Shown here: in pieces, positions 1 to 6,220 of the stretch | How the letters are laid out: every line of letters begins with the position of its first letter | Position numbering within the stretch: the first letter of the stretch is position 1 | NCBI GenBank assembly: GCA_934692455.1 | Contig: CAKUTY010000038.1 | Location: forward strand, 1 to 10,751 | DNA: 10,751 bases | Direction: 5' to 3' | Source: an uncultured Erysipelotrichaceae bacterium | GTDB taxonomy: Bacteria; Bacillota_I; Bacilli_A; Erysipelotrichales; Erysipelotrichaceae | Notes under the pieces: generated by a model | The model's database searches: none | Seen by the model: only the letters and a program-made list of their open reading frames with translations | Told to the model about the DNA's origin: nothing | Position numbers and translations under genes: made by a program

Positions 1-521
1 TTCTTATATGGTTCAATCATACCAGATAATGTTTGACCGTTGTTTGTACCAGACATCATGTAAACAAGGATAATACCATAAGTAATAAGTTGTGTTGATA
101 ATGTAACGATATATGGGTGTAAGCTAAACTTCGCAACAGAGAAACCATTTACGAAACCAATAGCAGCACCAATCAAAACAACAATTAACAATACAACTGG
201 AATAGGTAGAGCTTGAGTCATATTTGGCCAAATCTTAGAAGATGTAGTCAATAATGAAGCAGTAACAACAGCAGATAAACCAACAATTCTACCAGCAGAA
301 ATATCGGTACCAGCCAAAACAATACAACCACCAACACCTAAAGCAATTGGAAGCTTAGATGCAGTCAATGAGATTACGTTAACGATTGAAGCAGTACCTA
401 AGAAAGCAGGTCTTTTAATCGCAACATATACAATTACCAACGCAATGATAATGAACATCGCATTGTTGAATAAAAAGTCTACAAGCTTTTTAGAATCAAA
501 TTTGTTATTCTTTTCAGACAT
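1..521 (-). CDS. mglC: Galactose/glucose-type sugar ABC transporter permease MglC, partial (3' end outside window)
   Basis: This is the N-terminal 173 residues of a membrane permease of the MglC/RbsC family, which forms the channel through which the sugar delivered by MglB passes, driven by MglA. The visible protein is mostly hydrophobic helices: one near residues 20-38, then further segments around 60-75, 85-100 and 120-135. The stretch LAGTDISAGRIVGLSAVV closely resembles the corresponding MglC signature of E. coli (GTDLSAGRQVGL), which favours MglC over RbsC or XylH. I chose the ATG at 521 because the purine-rich site at 531-536 lies 9 bases upstream of it. An in-frame ATG at 530 touches that site and is less likely. 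The gene lies 18 bases after the mglA stop, so it is the third gene of the operon. The stop codon is beyond position 1. Specificity for galactose is inferred from the family, not proven. Confidence 0.93.
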   Translation of the reverse strand, partial: MSEKNNKFDSKKLVDFLFNNAMFIIIALVIVYVAIKRPAFLGTASIVNVISLTASKLPIALGVGGCIVLAGTDISAGRIVGLSAVVTASLLTTSSKIWPNMTQALPIPVVLLIVVLIGAAIGFVNGFSVAKFSLHPYIVTLSTQLITYGIILVYMMSGTNNGQTLSGMIEPYK

Positions 522-530
522 TAGTGTCAT

Positions 531-536
531 CCCCCT
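531..536 (-). promoter_or_regulatory. Ribosome binding site deciding the mglC start
   Basis: The minus strand reads AGGGGG here, directly next to an ATG at 530 and 9 bases before an in-frame ATG at 521. The spacing favours the second ATG as the start of mglC. Confidence 0.6.
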
Positions 537-539
537 AAT

Positions 540-2042
540 TTATGCATATTTAGCAGCAAGAGTCATAATCTCTTCCTGTGTAGCTGTCTTAGCATCAACT
601 TCGCCTGCTAAACAACCACCACTCATTACCAAGATTCTATCGCATACACCTAATAGTTCAGCCATTTCTGAAGATACCATTAGTACACATTTTCCTTGCT
701 TAGCCAAATTAATAATCAATTCATAGATTTCATACTTAGCACCAACGTCGATACCTCTTGTTGGTTCATCTAATAGTAGAACATCTGGCTCTGTTAATAG
801 CCATCTTGCGATAATAACTTTCTGTTGGTTACCACCTGATAAAGACTCAATTCTTGTCTTTTGGTTTGGAGTCTTTGTCTTTAGGGAATCAATACCCCAT
901 TGTGTAGCATCGTACATCTTCTTATCATTCAAGAATGGACCATTCATATACTTATCTAGTGAAGAAATACAAGTATTAGCTTGGATATCACGGATACCGA
1001 AGATACCAGTAGCTCTTCTTTCTTCTGTAACTAGAGCGAAACCATTTTTAATTGATTCACGAGGATTCTTATTCTTTACAAGCTTACCATCAAGATAAAT
1101 CTCGCCACTCTTTCTTGTCGCATTACCGAAGATGTTTTCAAGTAGCTCTGTACGACCACTTGCATCAAGTCCAGCAATACCTAAGATCTCACCTCTATTT
1201 GCCTTAAATGAAACATCCTTTAATTTAGAATATTCAGCAGTAAGATTCTTAACCTCAAGAAGTGGTTCACCACTAACGTTGTCCTTAACTGGATATACAT
1301 TAGTAAGTTCTCTACCTACCATCAACTTAATAATTTCATTAGTTGTTAAATCTTTTGCGTCTTTTGTAGTTATGTATTTACCATCACGCATGATAGTTAC
1401 TTCATCTGAAATTCTCAAGATTTCATCCATCTTATGAGAAATATAGATGATACCACAACCCTTTGCCTTCAATTGGTTGATAATCTTAAATAAATGTTCA
1501 ACCTCAACCTCAGTCAAAGAAGATGTTGGTTCGTCAAATACGATAACCTTCGAATTATATGATACTGCCTTAGCAATCTCGACCATTTGTCTTTGAGATA
1601 CAGGCATTGTTGACATAACTGTTTTAGGATCAACATTAACTTCTAATTGATCAAAAATTTCTTTTGTGGCCTTATACATTTTCTTCTCACTTGTAAATAG
1701 TGGGAAGCCATCAACCTTAGGATAACGACCTAGCCACATGTTATCCATTACATTTCTTTTTAAAGCTTGATTAAGTTCTTGGTGTACCATCGCTACACCA
1801 TGTTCCAAAGCTTCTTTGGAATCCTTAAAGTCTACTTCTTCACCCTCTAGATAGATATGACCACTATCCTTGTGGTAAACAGAGAATAAACATTTCATCA
1901 AAGTAGATTTCCCGGCACCATTTTCACCCATAAGAGCATGTACTGTACCCGCCTTAACAGTTAGTTGTACATCATCTAGTGCCTTAACACCTGGGAATGA
2001 CTTACTGATATGTTCCATTCTAAGCAATACATCATTTGCCAT
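540..2042 (-). CDS. mglA: Sugar ABC transporter ATP-binding protein MglA (two fused ATPase domains)
   Basis: This 500-residue protein is the cytoplasmic motor of the importer. It has two ABC ATPase domains in one chain, as is usual for MglA, RbsA and XylG. Domain 1 has Walker A GENGAGKST (39-47), Q-loop Q88, a family-typical variant signature PVSQRQMVEIA (147-157), Walker B VIVFDE (166-171) and switch His203. Domain 2 has a degenerate Walker A without the lysine (GIAGLDASGRTEL, 288-300), an intact LSGGNQQK signature (401-408), Walker B VLLLDEP (421-427) and Ser in place of the switch His (VSSEM, about 457-460). One degenerate site is normal for this family, so only one composite ATP site is expected to hydrolyse well. 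Length is normal. The start has an AAGGGG-like site about 9 bases upstream. It lies 83 bases after mglB, across a hairpin, and 18 bases before mglC. The stop is TAA. Confidence 0.95.
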   Translation of the reverse strand: MANDVLLRMEHISKSFPGVKALDDVQLTVKAGTVHALMGENGAGKSTLMKCLFSVYHKDSGHIYLEGEEVDFKDSKEALEHGVAMVHQELNQALKRNVMDNMWLGRYPKVDGFPLFTSEKKMYKATKEIFDQLEVNVDPKTVMSTMPVSQRQMVEIAKAVSYNSKVIVFDEPTSSLTEVEVEHLFKIINQLKAKGCGIIYISHKMDEILRISDEVTIMRDGKYITTKDAKDLTTNEIIKLMVGRELTNVYPVKDNVSGEPLLEVKNLTAEYSKLKDVSFKANRGEILGIAGLDASGRTELLENIFGNATRKSGEIYLDGKLVKNKNPRESIKNGFALVTEERRATGIFGIRDIQANTCISSLDKYMNGPFLNDKKMYDATQWGIDSLKTKTPNQKTRIESLSGGNQQKVIIARWLLTEPDVLLLDEPTRGIDVGAKYEIYELIINLAKQGKCVLMVSSEMAELLGVCDRILVMSGGCLAGEVDAKTATQEEIMTLAAKYA

Positions 2043-2076
2043 AAAATTAGTCCCCTTTATGTTAGTTAAATATAAT

Positions 2077-2103
2077 AGTAGCCACGCCGTTAGCGTGGCT
2101 ACT
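2077..2103 (-). other. Strong intercistronic hairpin between mglB and mglA
   Basis: This is a perfect 11-bp inverted repeat, AGTAGCCACGC / GCGTGGCTACT, with a 5-base loop (CGTTA), in the 83-base gap 22 bases after the mglB stop. On the transcribed strand it is followed by an AU-rich but interrupted run (ATTATATTTAA), not a clean U-tract. It therefore looks like a partial terminator or a 3'-end mRNA stabiliser. Such structures often raise the amount of binding protein relative to the downstream transporter subunits. Confidence 0.75.
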
Positions 2104-2125
2104 TAGTAAAATCAGTTAAGCTAAA

Positions 2126-3232
2126 TTATTTAGTATAAGCTGAGTAAGGAATGTTAACTCTCCATGTACCAACTGCTTCATATTCAGCAGGAATGTTAGT
2201 AACTGGAGCTTCACCAGCGATTAAGTTGCTAGCAGTTAAGCAAACAACCTTAGCCATACCTTCACCATCTTGTTTTACTGTACCAGTCATGTTACCAGCA
2301 TCGATAGCGTCTTTTGCAGCTTGGATAGCATCAACACCAAATACTGGAATAGTAGTACCCTTGCCATCGTTATAACCATGGCCTTGTAATGATTGGATAG
2401 CACCTAGAGCCATACCATCATTGTTAGCGATGATTAATTCAGGCATATTGTTGTTAGCTTCATTGTATTGAGCTAATACTGTTTCCAAATGATTGAATGC
2501 AGCTTCTTGAGACCAAGTACCGTTAGCATCTACTAAGTATTGAGTAGTAGCCTTTTCATCATAGTAAGCTAATTCAGGCTTGCCAGCTTCTTTTAACATT
2601 GCATTAGCATCTTCAACTGAGAATTGAGTTCTAGCGATAGCTTCTGTATTACCTTCTTGACCCTTTAACATAACGTAAGAAATCTTACCATCTTTGTTTA
2701 GATCTAATGCATCATAGTTAGCTAGTAAGTAATCACCAATAATCTTACCTTCGTAGTGACCAGCTTGTTCATAGTCAGTACCAACGAATGCAGAACCATA
2801 TTCATTTAATAATGCTTCAGCTTCAGCATCATCAGCAGAAATTGATCTATTGAAGAATACAACCTTTGCATCAGCAGCCTTAGCAGCATCTAAGATAGCC
2901 TTAGTAGTATCAACAGAGTTAGATTCAACTTGGTTTACAACTAACACCTTAACACCAGCAGCTAAAGCAGTAGTGATTTGGTTTGTTTGATCTGTTTGGT
3001 TACCATTACCATCATAGTCTTTGTAAGAAATACCAGCAGCCTTAAATTCATTATTTAAAGCAGCACGTACAGTTGACAAATAGTCATCAGCGAATGTGTA
3101 CCAGAATACTGCAACTTGTTCTACATCACTACCATCAGTAGTAGCGCCACCATTGTCGTCACTACCACCACCACAAGCAGCCAATGTAAAGATCATTGCA
3201 ATACTAAGTAAGACAGTTAAAATCTTTTTCAT
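2126..3232 (-). CDS. mglB: Galactose/glucose-binding lipoprotein MglB
   Basis: This 368-residue extracellular solute-binding protein captures a hexose and delivers it to MglC/MglA. The N-terminus is a lipoprotein signal with lipobox LAAC, so Cys20 is the likely lipidated residue, followed by a Gly/Ser/Asp linker to about residue 37. The mature part resembles E. coli MglB: the calcium-loop motif DLNKDGKIS (177-185) followed by LKGQEG, NND (270-272) and FGVDA (298-302). Aromatic residues that could stack on the sugar are Tyr51 and Trp240. By eye, several sugar ligands of E. coli MglB are changed: His152 to Asn195, Asp154 to Glu197 and Asn256 to Gln321, while Asn91 (Asn128), Arg158 (Arg201) and Asp236 (Asp301) are kept. 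The exact sugar may thus differ. The ATG has a strong AGAGGAG site 5 bases upstream. It is the first gene of the mgl operon, behind a promoter with cre-like sites. The stop is TAA. Confidence 0.94.
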   Translation of the reverse strand: MKKILTVLLSIAMIFTLAACGGGSDDNGGATTDGSDVEQVAVFWYTFADDYLSTVRAALNNEFKAAGISYKDYDGNGNQTDQTNQITTALAAGVKVLVVNQVESNSVDTTKAILDAAKAADAKVVFFNRSISADDAEAEALLNEYGSAFVGTDYEQAGHYEGKIIGDYLLANYDALDLNKDGKISYVMLKGQEGNTEAIARTQFSVEDANAMLKEAGKPELAYYDEKATTQYLVDANGTWSQEAAFNHLETVLAQYNEANNNMPELIIANNDGMALGAIQSLQGHGYNDGKGTTIPVFGVDAIQAAKDAIDAGNMTGTVKQDGEGMAKVVCLTASNLIAGEAPVTNIPAEYEAVGTWRVNIPYSAYTK

Positions 3233-3294
3233 TTGTTCTCCTCTTTTGTACCTTTAGTACCTAAATTTTGTAAGCTCCATACACCCCAAGTCTG

Positions 3295-3308
3295 TGCAAG
3301 CGCTTCCA
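3295..3308 (-). promoter_or_regulatory. Catabolite-response (cre) site, promoter-downstream copy
   Basis: The minus strand reads TGGAAGCGCTTGCA, which matches the cre consensus TGNAANCGNWNNCA at every fixed position. It starts a few bases after the predicted transcription start, where bound CcpA or a LacI-family repressor would block initiation or elongation. Confidence 0.7.
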
Positions 3309-3317
3309 TCGTCTATA

Positions 3318-3345
3318 ATTATACATGATATTTTTTTAATTGTAA
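3318..3345 (-). promoter_or_regulatory. Promoter of the mglBAC operon
   Basis: On the minus strand a TATAAT -10 box (3318-3323) lies 16 bases after a TTACAA -35 box (3340-3345). Transcription would start near 3311, giving an untranslated leader of about 78 bases before mglB. The -35 box overlaps the upstream cre-like palindrome. Confidence 0.65.
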
Positions 3346-3354
3346 GCGCTTTAC
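3341..3354 (-). promoter_or_regulatory. Catabolite-response-like (cre) palindrome, -35 copy
   Basis: TGTAAGCGCTTTAC on the plus strand is a near-perfect palindrome around AAGCGCTT, typical of CcpA and other LacI-family operators. It overlaps the -35 box of the mgl promoter. Its centre is about 46 bp from the centre of the second site at 3295-3308. Confidence 0.65.
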
Positions 3355-3443
3355 TCATCAACAACTCGTATCAGTTAACACATGCTTACAAAAACCGTAT
3401 AAAATGGTCAATTCATTGAGGATTTACTTTCTGAAAAAAATTT

Positions 3444-3472
3444 CAAAAACAAAAAGGTGTACCGCTACACCT
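3444..3472 (-). terminator. Rho-independent terminator of the dnaE-regulator-kinase-methyltransferase operon
   Basis: On the minus strand a 7-bp stem, AGGTGTA / TACACCT, with loop GCGG is followed by TTTTTGTTTTT. The TAG stop of the methyltransferase gene (3465-3467) lies inside the hairpin. Between this terminator and the mgl -35 region (about 3355-3443) I see only AT-rich sequence with no gene or clear motif. Confidence 0.85.
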
Positions 3473-4127
3473 CAAATATTCCGTTCTTAATCATAATTGG
3501 TTTTAACACCTTAAGCTTAGTCATCGGGCCAATCTTTAACTTAGCCACAAACCTAGACGCATAAGGTCTATTTTCATCATGCACAAAGGCAATCTTCATA
3601 ATCTTAAGCTTATACTTTAGACACATATTATAAAACTCAGGAAACCTCTCAGCAGGATATAAAGTATAAACCTCACCATTATCCTTCATATTCTTCCTAA
3701 AAGCCTTAAACATATCATCTAGGGACAAAGTTTCCTCAAACATTGCTGTCTTATAAAACTTATTACTTCTTACATTACCCATCTCAAAGAAAGGCGGATT
3801 ACAAATTACCACATCAACAGGTTCAATATTCAAGTCCTGAATCCTTGAATTAATAAGTTCATAATCATCTGTATATCTTTTTAAATTATCATTTGCCAAT
3901 TCAAGTGGTTCCTTAAAAATATCCACCCCAATCAAATGACCCGCATTATGATAATGAGCATACAAAAGTAAAGCACCATTATTAGTACCCAAATCCAAAA
4001 CCGTCTTCTTCTTTAAAGGCTCTAAAAACATGCCCAAAGCCGCAGTATCTGAATTAACCTTAAACATTTCAGAATCCTGTTCAATCTCATAATTAATAAA
4101 TTTCAAATAATCATTCTGTCTCATCAT
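3465..4127 (-). CDS. TrmN6-like tRNA1(Val) adenine-37 N6-methyltransferase
   Basis: This roughly 220-residue class I SAM-dependent methyltransferase most resembles the YfiC/TrmN6/YabB family, which methylates N6 of adenine 37 in tRNA-Val. Numbered from the ATG at 4124, it shows the N-terminal substrate-side segment FKVNSDTAALG (21-31), SAM-binding motif I VLDLGTNNG (42-50), an acidic motif II end VDIF (67-70) and the N-methyltransferase catalytic motif NPPF (109-112). The start is ambiguous because three ATGs stand in tandem (4130, 4127, 4124) after an AAGGA site. The spacing is best for the second or third. An upstream start at 4169 would add unlikely residues. The 5' end overlaps the kinase gene by up to 17 bases, so translation is probably coupled. 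The gene ends in TAG inside the operon terminator. General methyltransferase activity is well supported. The exact tRNA target is inferred from the family. Confidence 0.82.
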   Translation of the reverse strand: MMRQNDYLKFINYEIEQDSEMFKVNSDTAALGMFLEPLKKKTVLDLGTNNGALLLYAHYHNAGHLIGVDIFKEPLELANDNLKRYTDDYELINSRIQDLNIEPVDVVICNPPFFEMGNVRSNKFYKTAMFEETLSLDDMFKAFRKNMKDNGEVYTLYPAERFPEFYNMCLKYKLKIMKIAFVHDENRPYASRFVAKLKIGPMTKLKVLKPIMIKNGIFEV

Positions 4128-5571
4128 CATAATCCTTCGACAACTCAAAAAAGAAAGTTGACCCCTCACCTACTTTAGAAACTACGCCATACTTAGCACC
4201 ATGAGCCTCTAAAATAGCCTTCGCAATAGCCAAACCCAATCCAGTTGAATTCTCATTCCTTCTAAAATTCTTATCAATCTTATAATAGCGATCCCAAATA
4301 TAAGGAAGATCCTTCTCACTTATACCATCGCCCTCATCTTTTACCTCAAAATACAAACTATCTTCACTATCCCTGATAGAAACATAAATAGTCGAATTTC
4401 CATTCGAATGCTTAATCGCATTAGAAAGATAATTGTATATCACTTCTGATATCTTTGTCTCATCACCATAAACAATCACACTCTTAAGTTCCTTCTTTAG
4501 GGTGATATTTTTTTCCTTCATTAAACCAGACAACAGTTTACATACATTTGTAATAGACTTCTCAATATCAAAATTAGACTTATTCAAATTAATAAAACCA
4601 GCCTGAAGCTTTGAATACTCTTGCATATCATTAATAAGCTTAGTCAAATATTCTGTCTCATCGATAATAACATCCAAATGTTGATCCCTCTTAATAGGAT
4701 CATCACCCGAAATATCCTTAATCATCTCTGCATAAGACCTAATCAAAGTAATCGGCGTCCTTAAATCATGAGACACATTCGCCAACAAATCCTTTCTAAG
4801 CTCATCAATCTTTGAAAGCTTCTCAGTTGCATCATCAAGCGTTGTAGCCAAAGCATTAATCTCACTATAAGACTCCTTCTCGCTTTTAAAACTTACATGA
4901 TAGTCGCCATCTGCTAGTTTATTAGCCTCCTTTTGCATATTAACAATCGGAGAAGTAATCTTATTTGCCAACAAAAATGAAACAATCAAAGCCAAAATAA
5001 CTATAAACATCGACAACAACAAATACTGTTTCAAAATAAAATCGACATACGAATCAAGTAATTCCAATGGTGTATTAACCAAAAGATAATAATTAGCCAA
5101 ATTAATTGAAACCTTCTTGCCATACAACAACATCTCCAAATCCGTAGTAGGAGATGTCAAAGTCTCACTAATCACATTATATTCATTTAATTTATCAACA
5201 AGCTTATCGCCATCATCATAAACAACTAAATCATCACCGTCAACATTGATAGACTCATCAAAAACGCAAAGCTCACCCAAAGAGTCAGCACTATATACTC
5301 TTCTACCATTTTGATTATAAATAATAGCACAGACATTATTATTATTCACAAGCCTATCAGTCTTTAAGATAGACGCCTCACTTGGCTTATTAACCAAAAG
5401 TTCATTCTCAATGGTCGAAACAAGGGTGTCAATCATCTTAATACGATTCTCACGATAATAAGGCTTAATCAAAGCCACCAACAAAAAGCCTAATAGCACC
5501 AGCATTAAACAAGAAAAAATTAAAAAATATAGCCAGGTCTTAAACTTTATGCCCTTAAAATTAAATCGCAA
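4111..5571 (-). CDS. Two-component sensor histidine kinase (membrane, HAMP domain)
   Basis: This 486-residue membrane kinase has transmembrane helix 1 at about 12-35, an extracytoplasmic domain at about 36-180 and helix 2 at about 181-202. A HAMP linker follows (about 203-256), then the HisKA dimerisation domain with phospho-acceptor His268 in NVSHDLRTP, and the HATPase domain with N-box YNYLSNAIKHS (379-389), G1 DEGDGIS (412-418), F-box-like PYIWDRYY (423-430) and G2 STGLGLAI (442-449). All catalytic motifs look intact. The sensor part has no domain I recognise. It carries an acidic stretch at 109-124 rich in Asp, which could bind cations or peptides, but this is speculation. It starts with TTG inside the last codons of the response regulator gene (11-base overlap) and has only a weak, distant AGAGGAT site, so translation is likely coupled. 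No in-frame ATG lies before helix 1. It surely pairs with the adjacent regulator. Its signal is unknown. Confidence 0.93.
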   Translation of the reverse strand: MRFNFKGIKFKTWLYFLIFSCLMLVLLGFLLVALIKPYYRENRIKMIDTLVSTIENELLVNKPSEASILKTDRLVNNNNVCAIIYNQNGRRVYSADSLGELCVFDESINVDGDDLVVYDDGDKLVDKLNEYNVISETLTSPTTDLEMLLYGKKVSINLANYYLLVNTPLELLDSYVDFILKQYLLLSMFIVILALIVSFLLANKITSPIVNMQKEANKLADGDYHVSFKSEKESYSEINALATTLDDATEKLSKIDELRKDLLANVSHDLRTPITLIRSYAEMIKDISGDDPIKRDQHLDVIIDETEYLTKLINDMQEYSKLQAGFINLNKSNFDIEKSITNVCKLLSGLMKEKNITLKKELKSVIVYGDETKISEVIYNYLSNAIKHSNGNSTIYVSIRDSEDSLYFEVKDEGDGISEKDLPYIWDRYYKIDKNFRRNENSTGLGLAIAKAILEAHGAKYGVVSKVGEGSTFFFELSKDYDDETE

Positions 5572-6220
5572 ACTTGTAACCCAATCCTCTTTCTGTACAA
5601 ATCAAATCACGATACTCACCAAGATTCTTCCTAAGCATCTTCACATGAGTATCCACGGAACGATCACCCTCAATATAATCCATCTTCCAAACTGCTCGAG
5701 ATATTTTATCACGTGACAAAACAATATTTTTATTATCAATAAAATAAAACAACAATTCCTTTTCCTTAGGAGTCAAATTAACCCTATCTCCATCAATATA
5801 AACTTCACGAGCATCAAAATCACAAACCAAACCCTTATAAATAAACTTCTCATTCTCATGTTTATTATGCCTTGCCATAATAGCCTTAATTCTAGCCATC
5901 AACTCCTTAGGAGAAAAAGGCTTAGTCACATAATCATCAACACCCATATTAAAACTAAAAAGCTTATCATCCTCTTCTTGTCTTGCGCTTAACATAATAA
6001 TCGGTGTATCCTTGACTTCCTTAATCTTCTTACAAGCCTCAAAGCCATCCATAACCGGCATCATAATATCCAAGATAATACAATCGTAATCGCTAGCTAA
6101 AGCCATATTAACAGCACTCTTGCCATCACTTGCCTCATCACAAACATAACCATTAACCAAGGCATATTCTTTAACTACTTCACGAATTCTAATCTCATCA
6201 TCAACAATTAATATTCTCAT
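5561..6220 (-). CDS. OmpR/PhoB-family response regulator
   Basis: This 219-residue transcription regulator is phosphorylated by the adjacent kinase. The receiver domain (1 to about 118) has the acidic pocket Asp7/Asp8, phospho-acceptor Asp51 in LDIMMP, Ser78 (in LSAR) and Lys100 in TKPF, so it should be a normal phospho-switch. The C-terminal winged-helix domain (about 125-219) has the OmpR-type pattern: LTPKEKELL before the recognition region, SVDTHVKMLRKNL as recognition helix, and the RGLGYKF wing. I start it at ATG 6220, which overlaps the dnaE stop by one base (TGATG), giving the usual MRILIVDDE beginning. A TTG just before it (6223) is also possible. It is the second gene of the operon, between dnaE and the kinase. 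Its targets cannot be read from this window. WalR, PhoP and other subfamilies cannot be separated by eye. Confidence 0.94.
   Translation of the reverse strand: MRILIVDDEIRIREVVKEYALVNGYVCDEASDGKSAVNMALASDYDCIILDIMMPVMDGFEACKKIKEVKDTPIIMLSARQEEDDKLFSFNMGVDDYVTKPFSPKELMARIKAIMARHNKHENEKFIYKGLVCDFDAREVYIDGDRVNLTPKEKELLFYFIDNKNIVLSRDKISRAVWKMDYIEGDRSVDTHVKMLRKNLGEYRDLICTERGLGYKFAI

Noticed and set aside
445..726. Open frame on the plus strand across the mglC start and mglA end
   Set aside because: It is antisense to two clear genes, resembles no family I know, and has no promoter or ribosome site.
288..1180. Degenerate Walker A in the second MglA domain as a sign of gene decay
   Set aside because: Loss of the lysine in the second ATP site is normal for MglA, RbsA and XylG, and the rest of the protein is intact.
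1132..1437. Open frame on the plus strand within mglA
   Set aside because: Antisense shadow of the ATPase gene with low-complexity Ser/Leu-rich composition.
2151..2375. Open frame on the plus strand within mglB
   Set aside because: Antisense shadow of the conserved C-terminal part of the binding protein.
3233..3317. Riboswitch in the mglB leader
   Set aside because: The leader of about 78 bases has only a short GGTAC direct repeat and no stable fold or known aptamer core that I can see. Operator sites explain regulation well enough.
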